The notes: generated by a model not told the origin, from the letters alone. A stretch of DNA of 64,000 nt from Achromobacter sp. RTa (GCF_000757485.1 NZ_JPYO01000045.1:196121-260120); one strand, 5' to 3'. Positions 42,287 to 52,756 are shown, counted from the first letter of the stretch. Translations and numbers: made by a program.

Positions 42287-43432
42287 ATGCGCCTGAACCA
42301 GTGCCAGAATTTCCACGACTTTCGCCGCATGGCGCGCCAGCGCTTGCCGGGCCCCATCTTCAACTACATCGACGGCGCGGCCGACGATGAAACCACCTAC
42401 CGGCGCAATACCCAGGCCTTCGAGGCCTGCGACCTGGTGCCGGACGTGCTGCGCGGGGTGGCGGAGGTGGATATGTCGGTAACCGTCATGGGCCAGAAAC
42501 TGGCGCTGCCGGTGTATTGCTCGCCGACCGCGCTGCAGCGCCTCTTCCATCATGACGGCGAACGCGCCGTGGCCGCGGCCGCAGGCAAGTTCGGCACCAT
42601 GTTCGGCGTGTCGTCGCTGGGCACCGTCAGCCTGGAGGAAGCCCGCAAGATCAGCGGCGGGCCGCAGGTGTACCAGTTCTATTTCCACAAGGATCGCGGC
42701 CTGAACCGCGACATGATGGCGCGCGCCAAAGAGGCCGGCGTCCAGGTCATGATGCTGACCGTGGACAGCATCACCGGCGGCAACCGCGAACGAGACAAGC
42801 GCACGGGCTTCGCGATCCCGTTCCGGCTGAACCTGTCCGGCATCGCCCAATTCGCCGTCAAGCCGGCCTGGGCCATCAACTATGTCACGCACGAACGCTT
42901 CAGGCTGCCCCAACTGGACGGCCACGTGGACATGGGAGGAGGGGCGATGTCCATCAGCCGCTATTTCACCGACATGCTGGACCCCGCCATGTCCTGGGAC
43001 GACGTGGCCGCGATGGTGCAGGAATGGGGCGGCCAGTTCTGCCTGAAAGGCATCATGTCGGTAGAGGACGCCAGGCGCGCCGCCGACATCGGCTGCACCG
43101 GCATCGTGCTGTCCAACCATGGCGGCCGCCAGCTCGACGGCTCGCGCAGCGCCTTCGACCAACTGGCCGAAATCGTCGACGCCGTGGGCGACCGCATCGA
43201 CGTGATGATGGACGGCGGCGTGCAGCGCGGCACCCACGTGCTGAAGGCCCTGGCGCTGGGCGCCAAGGCTGTGGGGCTGGGCCGCTATTACCTGTTCCCG
43301 CTGGCGGCGGCGGGGCGGCCCGGGGTGGAAAGGGCGCTGGAACTGATGCGGATCGAAATCGAGCGCGCCATGAAGCTGATGGGGTGCAGGACCGTCGCGG
43401 AACTACAGCGGCGGCACCTGCGGTTCCGTTGA
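42287..43432 (+). CDS. FMN-dependent alpha-hydroxy acid dehydrogenase (LldD-like)
   Basis: A 381-aa TIM-barrel flavoenzyme oxidising L-2-hydroxy acids such as L-lactate to 2-oxo acids. Seen: N-terminal PGPIFNYIDGAADDETTYRRN (about 18-38), the substrate tyrosine in YQFYFHKDRG, FMN lysine in CLKGIMS, catalytic His in LSNHGGRQLDGSRS (about 278-291) and GRYYLFPLAA. The membrane-binding loop of lactate dehydrogenase is reduced but a short insert exists. ATG at 42287 is chosen by family length; the long open frame before it is a shadow of the preceding gene. Confidence 0.88.
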   Translation: MRLNQCQNFHDFRRMARQRLPGPIFNYIDGAADDETTYRRNTQAFEACDLVPDVLRGVAEVDMSVTVMGQKLALPVYCSPTALQRLFHHDGERAVAAAAGKFGTMFGVSSLGTVSLEEARKISGGPQVYQFYFHKDRGLNRDMMARAKEAGVQVMMLTVDSITGGNRERDKRTGFAIPFRLNLSGIAQFAVKPAWAINYVTHERFRLPQLDGHVDMGGGAMSISRYFTDMLDPAMSWDDVAAMVQEWGGQFCLKGIMSVEDARRAADIGCTGIVLSNHGGRQLDGSRSAFDQLAEIVDAVGDRIDVMMDGGVQRGTHVLKALALGAKAVGLGRYYLFPLAAAGRPGVERALELMRIEIERAMKLMGCRTVAELQRRHLRFR

Positions 43433-43456
43433 ACGGCGGGGATTTTCCGCCATCGC

Positions 43457-44350
43457 TTAGGCGCCGGATTCACTCTCCGTCTCGCCGATCCGGAATACTT
43501 GGGACAGATCCCAGTCTCCCATGCCGCGCTGCACGGCGTCCCGCAGCAGGCGGCGCACTTCCGGCAGCACGCGCTGCATCGTAGTGCTGGCCTGCGCGAG
43601 TTCGGCAATCGCGTCTAGATCCTTGAGCATCACGCGCACCGTGCCGGTGGCATGTTCGGGCGGCGTCACCATGCGGGGCCATAGCGTTTGCAACAGCACG
43701 GAATCGGCCCAGCCGCCTTGCAGGGCCGACGGCAGGGCGGCCGTATCGATTCCACTGCGCTTGGCCAGCACGAAGGCTTCGGCCAATCCGGCGAGCGTGG
43801 TCGCGACGATGGCCTGATTGGCGAGCTTCGTGGTCTGGCCCGCGCCGGTGTCGCCCATGCGGGTGACGCGCGAGGAGAAGGCGCGCAGCACGGGTGCCAC
43901 GGATTCGATGGCATCCGCCGGGCCGCCCGCCATGATGGCCAGCTTGCCGGCCGCCGCGCCGTCCGTGCCGCCCGAGACGGGAGCATCGATCCATACGCCG
44001 CCGGTTGCCGCCGTCCAGCGGCCAGCCAGCGCGCGCGTGAGCGCTGGCGACAGGGTCGAATGGTCGACGAGATAGCGGGGCGGCGTGGCGGAGTGCGCAA
44101 GCCCATGCTCGCCGAACACCACGTCTTCCACGGCCTTGCCGTCGCCCAGGCAAAGCAGGACGATGTCGACTCGCCCGCCGAGTTCCTGCGGCGTGCCACG
44201 GGCGACGGCCCCGGCGGCGGCAAGCGGACCGAGTTTCGCGCTGGATCGGTTCCAGACGGCGACGTTGTGTCCGGCGGCCAGCAGCCGCCGGACCATGGGT
44301 TCGCCCATGCGGCCGATGCCGCAAAAGCCGATGCGCGGCGCCGCCATCAT
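43457..44350 (-). CDS. 3-hydroxyisobutyrate dehydrogenase-like NAD(P) oxidoreductase
   Basis: A 297-aa beta-hydroxyacid dehydrogenase: Rossmann [11 protein letters not shown] (8-18), standard substrate loop DAPVSGG (about 122-128, unlike the PVGR of the paralogue at 17006) and catalytic lysine in KLANQ (about 175). It could reduce or oxidise a hydroxy acid semialdehyde such as tartronate semialdehyde. Its ATG overlaps the stop of the dehydratase gene (ATGA), and it is last in the MFS-SDR-dehydratase-dehydrogenase operon. Confidence 0.9.
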   Translation of the reverse strand: MMAAPRIGFCGIGRMGEPMVRRLLAAGHNVAVWNRSSAKLGPLAAAGAVARGTPQELGGRVDIVLLCLGDGKAVEDVVFGEHGLAHSATPPRYLVDHSTLSPALTRALAGRWTAATGGVWIDAPVSGGTDGAAAGKLAIMAGGPADAIESVAPVLRAFSSRVTRMGDTGAGQTTKLANQAIVATTLAGLAEAFVLAKRSGIDTAALPSALQGGWADSVLLQTLWPRMVTPPEHATGTVRVMLKDLDAIAELAQASTTMQRVLPEVRRLLRDAVQRGMGDWDLSQVFRIGETESESGA

Positions 44351-46089
44351 TTCCTGCTTCCGTTAACGTGCGCTTCCCCGAGAGAGGCTTCATAAGGCCA
44401 GGCCACGGCCCCCGAATGGGTCACCGCGCCCAGCTTGGCCGGGCGCACCAGCGCTTCGTACTTTTCGAGTACGCCGCCAAGATGCCCGCGCGCGAACGGC
44501 CGGGTGACAGCCGCCCGCTGCGCGAGCTCCTCGTCGGAAAGCTCGACATCGAGAGTTCCCTTGATCGCATCGATGTGTATGCGGTCGCCATTGCGCAACA
44601 GCCGTATCGGTCCACCCGCCGCGGCTTCGGGGCCTACATAGCCGATGCACATGCCGCGGGTCGCGCCCGAGAACCGGCCATCGGTAAGCAGCGCGACCTT
44701 TTCACCCATGCCTTGTCCGTAGATTGCCGCCGTCACGCTCAGCATCTCACGCATGCCCGGGCCGCCCTTGGGGCCTTCATTGCGAATCACGAGGACGTCG
44801 CCTTCCCGATAGGTTCCGGCGGCAACGACCGCCATGCAGTCCTCTTCCGTCTCGAACACCCGCGCCGTGCCCGAGAACACCAGCTGCTTGAGGCCGGCGG
44901 TTTTCAGCGCGGCGCCGTCCGGGGCAAGATTGCCGCGCAGGACCACCAGCCCTGCGTTGGGCGAGAGCGGTTCGTCATGCGGCTTGACCACGCGGCCGTC
45001 GGGGCCCGGGAAGGCGCGCAGCGCCGCTTCCAGCGTTTCGCCGCTTTGCGTGAGGGTGTCGCCGTGTATGTGGCCGCCAGCCAGCAGGGCGTTGAGCACC
45101 GCCGGCACGCCGCCGACATGATGCAGGTCCACCGCCAGATAGCGCCCGCCGGGCTGCATGTCGCCGATAAGCGGCGTGCGCGCCAGGACTTCAGAGACAT
45201 CATCGAGCGTGAATGCTATGCCGGCTTCGTGCGCGATGGCGGGGATGTGCAGCATGGCGTTGGTCGATCCCCCAGTGGCGGCGACGGCCGCGCAGGCGTT
45301 CTCCAGGCTCTTGCGGGTCACCAGGTCGCGCGGCAGCGGCCCGCCATTGCGCAGCGCGCGCATGACGCTTTCTCCGGCGCGGCGGGCGATCGCGATGCGT
45401 TCGCTGTAGACGGCGGGCACCATCGCCGAGCCGAGCGGCGCCAGGCCGAGCACTTCGGCGACCATCGCCATCGTGTTCGCCGTGAACTGCCCCGGACAGG
45501 AGCCGGCGGTCGGAGTGCAGCGCTTTTCGATGCCGCGCAGCGTTTCGGCGGACATATCGCCACGCTGCGCCGCGCCTACGGCTTCGATGGCGGTCAGGAT
45601 CGTGGCTTGCGAGCCGTCCGGAGCCACGCCGGGCAACATCGCGCCGCCGAACAGGAATACCCCGGGGACGTTCACGCGCACCATGCCCATCAGAATGCCG
45701 GGCAGGGTCTTGTCGCAGCCCGCCACGCCGACGAGCGCGTCGTAGCAATGGGCGCGCACGAACAGTTCGACGCTGTCGGCAATCGTCTCGCGCGAAACCA
45801 GCGAGAACCGCATGCCCGAGTGATTCATCGAGGTTCCGTCGGATACCGAGATCGCCGAGCCGCGTATCGGCACGCCGCCGCCGGCCGCGATGCCGAGGCG
45901 AACGTTGTCGGAAATCTGGTTCAGCGACATGGAGCAGGGCGTGTTCTCGCCGAAGGTGTCGACGATGGCGACGAATGGCTTCTCGATGGCATCGTCGTCG
46001 AGGCCCGTGGCGCGCAGGAAGGCGCGGTGCGGCGCGCGCGTCACGCCCTCGGTCACCGTGCGAGAGCGGTGTTTGTGCAGATCTTTCAT
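44347..46089 (-). CDS. IlvD/Edd-family dehydratase (sugar-acid type)
   Basis: A 580-aa iron-sulfur dehydratase. Cluster cysteines are Cys52 (NTPCSM), Cys125 (GCDKTLPG) and Cys198 (GSCPGQF); Lys127 is the Mg-linked residue and SGATRG near the C-terminus holds the catalytic serine. The family contains dihydroxyacid dehydratase (branched-chain synthesis), phosphogluconate dehydratase and pentonate dehydratases. The operon (permease, SDR, hydroxyacid dehydrogenase) favours a catabolic sugar-acid dehydratase over ilvD. The SDR gene stop lies 26 nt upstream. Confidence 0.88.
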   Translation of the reverse strand: MKDLHKHRSRTVTEGVTRAPHRAFLRATGLDDDAIEKPFVAIVDTFGENTPCSMSLNQISDNVRLGIAAGGGVPIRGSAISVSDGTSMNHSGMRFSLVSRETIADSVELFVRAHCYDALVGVAGCDKTLPGILMGMVRVNVPGVFLFGGAMLPGVAPDGSQATILTAIEAVGAAQRGDMSAETLRGIEKRCTPTAGSCPGQFTANTMAMVAEVLGLAPLGSAMVPAVYSERIAIARRAGESVMRALRNGGPLPRDLVTRKSLENACAAVAATGGSTNAMLHIPAIAHEAGIAFTLDDVSEVLARTPLIGDMQPGGRYLAVDLHHVGGVPAVLNALLAGGHIHGDTLTQSGETLEAALRAFPGPDGRVVKPHDEPLSPNAGLVVLRGNLAPDGAALKTAGLKQLVFSGTARVFETEEDCMAVVAAGTYREGDVLVIRNEGPKGGPGMREMLSVTAAIYGQGMGEKVALLTDGRFSGATRGMCIGYVGPEAAAGGPIRLLRNGDRIHIDAIKGTLDVELSDEELAQRAAVTRPFARGHLGGVLEKYEALVRPAKLGAVTHSGAVAWPYEASLGEAHVNGSRK

Positions 46090-46115
46090 CGCAGGAATTC
46101 CTTGTGTCGTGGGGC

Positions 46116-46895
46116 TCAGGTGTTGAGCAGCAAGCCGTTTTCGATGGCCAGGACCTGCCCGGTCATCGCGGGCGCGCGGGCGGCGAGGAACCAGGCGAGT
46201 TCCGCGACTTCAGAAGGTTGGGACACCCGCTTGAGCGGCGCGTTCTCGCGCATGCCATCGATCACGCGCGCGTAGGCGTCGTCGCCGAGCATCCGCCGCA
46301 GCAGGCCATCGTCGACCATGCCCGGGGCGATGGCGTTCACACGGACGTGCGGGGCGAGGGTGCGCGCGAGCGACAGCGTCAGCGAGTTGACCGCGCCCTT
46401 GGACGCCGCGTAGGCAATCGAGGATCCCGTGCCATTGAGGGACGCCAACGACGAAATGTTGATGACGCTGCCCGATGCCGCGCCCGCCGGGCGGCCGCGC
46501 AGCAAGGGCGCCGCGGCGCGCGTCATCTGGAACATGCCGATGAGGTTCACGCGATAGATGCGTTCGAACTCGCCGGCGTCAATGGCGTCGAGATCGGCGT
46601 GTGGAACCACGCGAGTGGTCCCCGCGCTGTTCACTAGCGCGTCCAGCCGTCCCCATTGTGCGGCGACGGCGTCGACGATGCGGCGGCAGGCTGCGTCGTC
46701 GCCCACGTCGGCGTCGACGACGATCGCCTGGGCGCCGGCGTCGACGCACTGGGCGGCCACCCGCTCGGCGGCCGCCCGGGTGCCGTGATCGAAATTGTTG
46801 ATGGCCACGGCCCAGCCCTCGCGCGCGAAACGCAGGGCAGTGGCGGCGCCGATGCCGGTTGCCGCGCCGGTTACCAGGCAGACGGGAGCCTTCAT
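46116..46895 (-). CDS. Short-chain dehydrogenase/reductase
   Basis: A 259-aa classical [11 protein letters not shown] cofactor motif (9-16), NSAG-type VNSAGTT, catalytic Ser in INISSLAS and YAASK (Tyr/Lys). NAD(P) oxidoreductase for a hydroxyl group, probably the first oxidation of an imported sugar or sugar acid in this operon. Start at ATG 46895, which overlaps the end of the permease gene by 4 nt; the frame running further upstream is a shadow of that gene. Confidence 0.92.
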   Translation of the reverse strand: MKAPVCLVTGAATGIGAATALRFAREGWAVAINNFDHGTRAAAERVAAQCVDAGAQAIVVDADVGDDAACRRIVDAVAAQWGRLDALVNSAGTTRVVPHADLDAIDAGEFERIYRVNLIGMFQMTRAAAPLLRGRPAGAASGSVINISSLASLNGTGSSIAYAASKGAVNSLTLSLARTLAPHVRVNAIAPGMVDDGLLRRMLGDDAYARVIDGMRENAPLKRVSQPSEVAELAWFLAARAPAMTGQVLAIENGLLLNT

Positions 46896-48220
46896 GCCTG
46901 GCTCCGTTTCGTGCCTAGCGACATCACGATGACGGCGCCGCCGACCAGCGCGCACGCCAGCATGATCATGCCCGGCAGCAGCTGCCCGGTGCTGTCCTTG
47001 AGAAAGCCGATAACGTACGGACTCACGAAGCCGGCCAGGTTGCCGACCGAGTTGATCAGCGCGATGGCCGCCGCCGCGCCCGCTCCGCTCATCATCGCCG
47101 TGGGTATGCCCCAGAAGACCGGCGCGATCGAGTTGATGCCGATGGCGGCCACGATGAGCGCGGCCATCGACCACCAGAGGTGTTGGGCGAGCAGCACCGA
47201 AGCGAGCATGCCGGCGGCGCCCAGCAGGCAGCACACGGCGACGTGAATGCGGCGTTCGTTGCTGCGGTCTGCATGGCGTGCAATGAGAATCATCGCAACG
47301 GCGCTGACGAGCGACGGCACGGCCGATAGCAGGCCGATGTTGCCGAGGTTGGCGACGCCCGCGGCGCGTATCATCGTAGGCAGCCAGAATACGAGCCCGT
47401 AGTTGCCCATGGCGATACAGAAATAGAGCAGCCCAAGCAACCAGACTTTGCGGTCGCGGAACACCTGCCGCACGCTATGGCGGGCGCGGGTGCTGTCGTC
47501 GGCGGCGAGATCCTGCGCCAGCAGGCGCTTCTCGTCTGCGCTGAGCCACTTCACGCTTTCGATCCGGTCCTGCAGCACGAAGAAGGCGGCGATGCCGACG
47601 ACGAGCGACCCGAGGCCTTCCACCAGGAACAGCCACTGCCAACCGGCCAGGCCATGCGCTCCGCCGAACCGCTCCATGATCCAGCCGGACAGCGGGCCGC
47701 CGATGGCGCCGGAAACCGGGATGGCCACCATGAACAGGGCGATGATCTGCGAGCGGCGGCTCGACGGGAACCACGTGGCCAGGTACAGCACGATGCCCGG
47801 GAAGAAGCCGGCTTCGGCCACGCCCAGCAGGAATCGCAGCACATAGAAGGAAGTCGGCCCCTGCGCGAACATCGTCAGGCACGAAATGATCGACCACGTG
47901 ACCATGATGCGCGCGATCCAGATGCGCGCGCCTACGCGATGCAGGATCAGATTGCTGGGCACCTCGAAGAGAAAGTAGCCCAGAAAGAAAATGCCGGCCC
48001 CCGCGCCGTAGACGGTTTCCGATAGCGAGAGGTCCGCAAGCATTTGCAGCTTCGCGAAGCTCACGTTGACGCGGTCGATGTACGCAACGATGAACGACAG
48101 GAACAGGAACGGCATGATGTGCCAGGCCAGCTTGCGGTACAGCGTGTCGAGCTGCGCCGGATGCTGCGCGGCCTGAGAGCCGGCATGCGCCTGCGCGCCG
48201 CCGGAAAGGGACGTGCTCAT
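46892..48220 (-). CDS. MFS transporter, anion:cation symporter (ACS) family
   Basis: A 442-aa, 12-segment permease. The ACS pattern is DTLYRKLAWHIMPFLFLSFIVAYIDRVNVSFAKLQM at the N-terminus (TM1 with the conserved D-R-N), GYFLFEVPSNLILHRVGAR and RFLLGVAEAGFFPG (TM4). This family imports tartrate, galactarate, glucarate, phthalate or galactonate. First gene of the operon; its promoter faces the LysR gene at 48444 across a 223-nt gap. Confidence 0.92.
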   Translation of the reverse strand: MSTSLSGGAQAHAGSQAAQHPAQLDTLYRKLAWHIMPFLFLSFIVAYIDRVNVSFAKLQMLADLSLSETVYGAGAGIFFLGYFLFEVPSNLILHRVGARIWIARIMVTWSIISCLTMFAQGPTSFYVLRFLLGVAEAGFFPGIVLYLATWFPSSRRSQIIALFMVAIPVSGAIGGPLSGWIMERFGGAHGLAGWQWLFLVEGLGSLVVGIAAFFVLQDRIESVKWLSADEKRLLAQDLAADDSTRARHSVRQVFRDRKVWLLGLLYFCIAMGNYGLVFWLPTMIRAAGVANLGNIGLLSAVPSLVSAVAMILIARHADRSNERRIHVAVCCLLGAAGMLASVLLAQHLWWSMAALIVAAIGINSIAPVFWGIPTAMMSGAGAAAAIALINSVGNLAGFVSPYVIGFLKDSTGQLLPGMIMLACALVGGAVIVMSLGTKRSQA

Positions 48221-48443
48221 GGGTATTGTCTCCGTGGGTGTGTGCCATGGGGCACATCGAGTTATTCGGCAGCCTGTGAGTTCGGTTATGTGTATGGTGT
48301 CGATGCGGGATCAATGCCCAGGCTCGCGCCATCATCGATTCATCAAAAAATGCCCGTACTACAGTGCTATCGGTTCGAAGGGTAAGGGTTGCTCGGGCCA
48401 GGCGGCAAATCACACTTTCAGCATTTGGTATTACTGTTTAGTT
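48221..48443. promoter_or_regulatory. Divergent control region, MFS operon / LysR
   Basis: A 223-nt gap with lower GC (for example ATCATCGATTCATCAAAAAATG near 48331-48352) between the permease gene and its likely LysR regulator. LTTR sites of the T-N11-A form are expected here; ATCATCGATTCAT is one possible half. GGAGACAATACCC precedes the permease ATG. Confidence 0.4.
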
Positions 48444-49460
48444 ATGATTGACGCGTTGAGCCCGATTCCCGGCCTTTCCCCCCCTGATATGTCCGCCAGC
48501 ATCCCGTCCGATAATTCGATAGAGCGCTTTTTCCGTAGCGGCCTGAAGCTGGGGCATCTGCGCATCCTCGTAACGCTGGGCGAACTGCGCCAGGTCACGC
48601 GGGTGGCGGCGGCGTTCCATGTCACCCAGCCTGCCATCTCCAAGCAGATCGCCGAGATCGAGGATGCGCTGGGCACGCCGGTCGTGCGCCGCGTGGGCAA
48701 CGCCGTCGAGCTGACGCGCATAGGGCGCGTGCTGGTCGAACGCGGGCGCGAGATCCTGCGCCAGATCGAACTGGCGCGGCGCGACGTCACCGCGCTGGCC
48801 TCCGGCACCGCGGGCCACGTGAGGTTCGGCGCCGTCGTGACGATTCCCCAACCCTTGATCGCGCATGCCGTCGAATTGTTCATGCGGCGAGCGCCGAATG
48901 CGTCGTTCTCGTTCGTGGAAGCCACGCTCGACCGCCTGCTCAAGATGATGGACGAAGGCAATCTCGACCTGGCGCTCGGCCGCAACCGCGTAGCCGGTTA
49001 TCTTCCCGTGATGCGCCACGAGTCATTGCATCACGAGCCGTTCGTCTTCGTGGTGGGCACGAGGCATCCCCTGGGCGGCCCCGATACCCCCGTGGCCTGG
49101 AGCGACTTGCAGGACGTGCGCTGGATCACGCCGATGCAGGGTTCGCCCGCGTTCGCGACCATGGTCGAGATTCTTGCCGAGCATGGCGTGACCTTGCTGC
49201 GTCCGACCATCGAGTCGAGCTCATTGGCGCTGAATCTGTCATTGCTGCGCGCGGGAGGATTCGTCTCGATCCTTCCGCTTTCGCTCGCGCGGCGCTATGT
49301 GCAGCGCGGGACGATGCGGATGTTGCCGCTGCCGCCGCTGGGGCCGTTGGGCGAGGCGATCCTGTATTGGCGCGAAGACACCACGACGTCCACCACGCAG
49401 CTGTTCGCCGATTGCCTGAGGGAGTCGTCGGCGGAGTTGATCGACGCCGCGGGAGCGTAG
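48444..49460 (+). CDS. LysR-family transcriptional regulator
   Basis: A 338-aa LTTR: HTH at about 30-95 (LRILVTLGELRQVTRVAAAFHVTQPAISKQIAEIE pattern), linker helix, effector domain about 125-330. It resembles GbpR/PcaQ-type regulators of sugar-acid and aromatic catabolism by the RSGLKLGHLRIL opening. Starts at 48444 or 48489 are both possible; I take the first. It diverges from the MFS-SDR-dehydratase operon and most likely controls it. Confidence 0.88.
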   Translation: MIDALSPIPGLSPPDMSASIPSDNSIERFFRSGLKLGHLRILVTLGELRQVTRVAAAFHVTQPAISKQIAEIEDALGTPVVRRVGNAVELTRIGRVLVERGREILRQIELARRDVTALASGTAGHVRFGAVVTIPQPLIAHAVELFMRRAPNASFSFVEATLDRLLKMMDEGNLDLALGRNRVAGYLPVMRHESLHHEPFVFVVGTRHPLGGPDTPVAWSDLQDVRWITPMQGSPAFATMVEILAEHGVTLLRPTIESSSLALNLSLLRAGGFVSILPLSLARRYVQRGTMRMLPLPPLGPLGEAILYWREDTTTSTTQLFADCLRESSAELIDAAGA

Positions 49461-49469
49461 CGTCCTTCC

Positions 49470-51737
49470 TTATTCCATCCCGGGCGCGCCCCGTTCCACA
49501 TAGATCGGGCTGGAATAAATGAAAAACCCATCCTCCGTGGTGATGCGCAAGTACACGGCATTGTCGGAACCCGTGTGCAGCGGCACGCGCACGCGGGCCT
49601 GCATCCGCCGCGCCGGATTTTCATCCGGCAGGCGATAGACCTGCAGCCGGCGCCGGATACCGCCGTTTTCCACAACCACCGGTTCCAGCCCGATCTGGTC
49701 GACCGGGATCTCGGTGCGCACGATGGGCGTGTCGATCTTCAGCACGCCGGCGCGCGGATCGCGCAGCCGCACGTCGATGCCGCTGAAGCCGCCGGTGGTC
49801 AGCGACCGCCAGCTCAGCATGTCGGGCCGCGGTTGCTCCAGGGTTTTGTCCAGGTTCCAGAAATTGATCGGCAGCGGGTCCACGAAGGCGTTGCCGTCGA
49901 GCGTCGCGTTGCCGTCCCACACGGTCTGGCGGCCGCGGCCGCGGTACTCCGACCCTTCCCAGACGATGCGGATGCGGCTGCCCAGCGCGGCCTCGTCGTA
50001 GGGATACAGCGTCTGCACGACCTCCATGCGGTTGCGGATCTCCACGCGCTCGATTGCGCCATGGGTCAGCACCTCGAAAGACAGCTCCAGCGAGTCGCCG
50101 TCATACGACAGGATGGCGCCCATGTCCGCCTGGGCGACCGGCTCGCGCGTCACCGGCGCGCCCAGCTTGGGATCGTCGGAATAACGTAGCGCGGACCGCT
50201 CGAAATGCGCCCGCACGTCCAGATAGGCGCGGCAGCCGGTGGTGGCGTAGTGGCGGCGCTGGCGCAGGCACTCGGCGATCGAGTGCCGGGTCAGGCGGTC
50301 GGCGATCAGACAGCTCAGCCCGCCATACGCGCCGAAGAGGGACGCGCCGGGGTGGCTGGCGCCATGCCGGCCCTTGTGTCCGTCGCTGTTGGCCAGGATG
50401 CCGACACGGTAGCCCAGCCGGAACGCGTCATCCAGCAGCCATTCGAAGGTGCCCCAATCGGAGTGGATTTCGATCGAGCGTTCCAGGCGGGCGTCGTGCG
50501 AGCGCGTGATGTCGGCGTAGCGGCCGCCGATGTGCGCGAACACCACCACGTCCTCGTCTTTCAGCGCGTCGAACAGCGCGTCCGCGTCGTTCGCGTCCAG
50601 CGCCAGGTCCGACAGATCGTCGATCAGGGCGTGCGACGAGCGGTGGATGGGGCGGCCTTCCTTCAAGTACAGCACGTTGCGGTCGCCGCCCAGGCCGGTA
50701 TTGCCCGACCATTCGTAGCCCGGGAAGATGATGAACGATCCATCCTCGTTGTATCGGGCCGTCAGCTTGTTCAGCTGTTCCCAGAACGGCGTGGTGATCT
50801 GGAAGTCGTTGCCCTGGTGGCTCATCACGTCCAGGAAGGCCCGGTCGCGCGCGAACAGGATCAGTTCTTCGGCGGAGTTGGTGCCTATCGTTTCCTCGGA
50901 CTGCCCATGCAGGTCGGCCCAGTAATGCCGGCGCGCTCCATCGCCGGCCGCCACGATGCGGCACGGCGTGCTTTGCGCCACGGCTTGGCCGTCGCGCAGT
51001 ACCTCGATGCGCAGTTCGCCGGGCGCTTCCGCCACCAGCCCCTCCAGCCGTAATGAGAGTTCGCCCTCGCGCATCGAGAACGCGGAGGGCAGGCCGCGCA
51101 GCGGCAGGTTGCTGCGCACAGTGAATTCGCCGGACACGCGGTCGCTGGGGTTGCCCCATTTGTCTTCACCCTTGAAACCCAGGCTGAAGGACTCGCCCGC
51201 AACCGCCAGGCTGGGCAGGATGGCCTTGTAGGCCACCGGCGGCCCGGCCACGACTGCGATGGTAGGCGAGTGCTCGAGTTCGGTGTAGTTGTAGGTGGCG
51301 AAGGCGTCCACCAGCACCTTGAACTCGAAAGTCGGCTCGCTGAACGTCTGCACCCGCATGCCGGGCGAGCCCCGCCGCGTGTCGCCAAAGCGCACCACGA
51401 TGCGGTCGCCTTCCTCCAGGTAGCCGCGAACCACCCGGATGAACAATGTCTTGTCCCACGGCCGGATGTTGCGCTTGCCGTCGTACTCCACCTGCAGCAC
51501 CGCGCCGTTGGAAGCCTCGACCGTGGTGTAGTTCCAGCCGTCGGGTTGGTCGAACTGCGGCTTGCCCATGTCGCTGGCGAAGCGGTGCACGATCTTGATC
51601 GACCCGGTGTCGTCGATGCCGAAGTAGCCCGCGGTATAGGTCAGCGTGAACGACGCCAGGCTGCCCGCCTCAAAGCGGCCGGAAGGTTCGACGGTGGCCG
51701 ATCCCATGCGGTCGGCGGCGTAGGAAGAGTGCGGCAT
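49470..51737 (-). CDS. DUF3604 family protein (PHP-like fold)
   Basis: A 755-aa protein without a clear signal peptide. The N-terminal half (to about 285) is beta-rich and repetitive in type; the core from about 288 holds PHP-like metal motifs: YWADLHGQSEE, MSHQGND, PGYEWSG, FAHIGGRYAD and NSDGHKGRHG. The family is annotated only as DUF3604; the motifs imply a metal-dependent phosphoesterase or amidohydrolase-like reaction. It diverges from a LysR gene that precedes a Bug receptor, suggesting one uptake and hydrolysis module. ATG at 51737; a longer start at 51788 would run through the operator. Confidence 0.82.
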   Translation of the reverse strand: MPHSSYAADRMGSATVEPSGRFEAGSLASFTLTYTAGYFGIDDTGSIKIVHRFASDMGKPQFDQPDGWNYTTVEASNGAVLQVEYDGKRNIRPWDKTLFIRVVRGYLEEGDRIVVRFGDTRRGSPGMRVQTFSEPTFEFKVLVDAFATYNYTELEHSPTIAVVAGPPVAYKAILPSLAVAGESFSLGFKGEDKWGNPSDRVSGEFTVRSNLPLRGLPSAFSMREGELSLRLEGLVAEAPGELRIEVLRDGQAVAQSTPCRIVAAGDGARRHYWADLHGQSEETIGTNSAEELILFARDRAFLDVMSHQGNDFQITTPFWEQLNKLTARYNEDGSFIIFPGYEWSGNTGLGGDRNVLYLKEGRPIHRSSHALIDDLSDLALDANDADALFDALKDEDVVVFAHIGGRYADITRSHDARLERSIEIHSDWGTFEWLLDDAFRLGYRVGILANSDGHKGRHGASHPGASLFGAYGGLSCLIADRLTRHSIAECLRQRRHYATTGCRAYLDVRAHFERSALRYSDDPKLGAPVTREPVAQADMGAILSYDGDSLELSFEVLTHGAIERVEIRNRMEVVQTLYPYDEAALGSRIRIVWEGSEYRGRGRQTVWDGNATLDGNAFVDPLPINFWNLDKTLEQPRPDMLSWRSLTTGGFSGIDVRLRDPRAGVLKIDTPIVRTEIPVDQIGLEPVVVENGGIRRRLQVYRLPDENPARRMQARVRVPLHTGSDNAVYLRITTEDGFFIYSSPIYVERGAPGME

Positions 51738-51787
51738 TGCGGTTCCGTGCGGGTTAGGGAAATCCCATCTTAGGGAGCGCGCACCCA

Positions 51788-51810
51788 TATAGCTATAGTA
51801 TGCAAACTAT
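51788..51810. promoter_or_regulatory. Candidate LysR operator
   Basis: A perfect 10-nt palindrome TATAGCTATA (51788-51797) runs into an ATAGT-N6-ACTAT dyad (51795-51810). The latter has the interrupted-dyad shape of an LTTR box. It lies in the 92-nt gap between the divergent DUF3604 and LysR genes, 20 nt before the LysR ATG. Confidence 0.55.
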
Positions 51811-51829
51811 TCCATCATGACGTCGCTAC

Positions 51830-52756
51830 ATGGCCGACCCGGTCGAATCCGTCTCCCTGCGCCAGCTGCGCGCTCTTGTCGCGATCGGTGAAACCGCCAG
51901 CTTCACGGCCGCCGGCGAACGCCTGGGCCTGTCGCAGCCCTCGGTCAGCCACCTGATCCGCCGGTTGGAAGCCGAAGTCGGCCAGCCGCTGGTCGTGCGC
52001 GGCCGCGAGGTCTCGCTGACGCGCGACGGCCAGGCCATGGTCGACGTGGCGCGGCGAGCCATCCTCGCCATCGACAGCTCGATCCAGGAATGCCGCGAGC
52101 ACTCCGACCTGAAGCAGGGCAAAGTCATGGTCGCCGTCGGCCACGTCAGCGCAGCCACCTTGCTGCCGCACATCCTGATGGAGTTCCGCCAGCGCCATCC
52201 CCAGCTCGACCTGATCGTGGTCGATTGCATGGTGCAGCAGATCCGCACGCGGCTGCTCTCGCACGAGGCCGACATCGGCCTGGGCGCGGTCATGCCGGAC
52301 GACGACTCGCGCATCATGGTGGAGCAGCTCTCGGACGGCGGCGTGGCGCTCTTCGTGCGCACCGACCATCCGCTGGCCCGGCTGGACGAGGTCGACGCCA
52401 AGGTGCTGGCCGAGCTGCCCTGCATCCAGCTGAACCCGGAAGCTCCCGCCTGGCTCAACATCAGCCGCCGGCTGATCGCCGCCAACATCTATCCGCGCGT
52501 GGAGCAGCGGGTCATCCTGCTGTCCACGGCGATCGGGCTGATACAGGCCGGCATGGGCGTGGCCATGCTGCCCCAGATCGCGCGCGGGCAGATGCCCGCC
52601 GGCCTCAAGGGCATCGCGCTGCGCAACCCCTCGCTGGAATGGCCGATCTCCATAGCCCGCCTGGCCAACTATCCCCTGTCGCCCGCCGCGCAGGCCTTCG
52701 TCGCCGTGGTCCGCTCGGTCTCGCAGCGGCTGCGCCGCGGCGCGGCCATGCCATGA
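51830..52756 (+). CDS. LysR-family transcriptional regulator
   Basis: A 308-aa LTTR with HTH at about 9-68 (LRQLRALVAIGETASFTAAGERLGLSQPSVSHLIRRLE pattern) and a full effector domain with LLPHILMEFRQRHPQLDL and GLIQAGMGVAMLPQ. It sits between the divergent DUF3604 gene and the downstream Bug receptor gene, and dyads occur on both sides, so it probably controls both. Confidence 0.9.
   Translation: MADPVESVSLRQLRALVAIGETASFTAAGERLGLSQPSVSHLIRRLEAEVGQPLVVRGREVSLTRDGQAMVDVARRAILAIDSSIQECREHSDLKQGKVMVAVGHVSAATLLPHILMEFRQRHPQLDLIVVDCMVQQIRTRLLSHEADIGLGAVMPDDDSRIMVEQLSDGGVALFVRTDHPLARLDEVDAKVLAELPCIQLNPEAPAWLNISRRLIAANIYPRVEQRVILLSTAIGLIQAGMGVAMLPQIARGQMPAGLKGIALRNPSLEWPISIARLANYPLSPAAQAFVAVVRSVSQRLRRGAAMP

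Noticed and set aside
44347-46089. Housekeeping ilvD
   Set aside because: Operon context is catabolic and no branched-chain biosynthesis gene is near; family membership alone does not decide it, so only the wider family is called.
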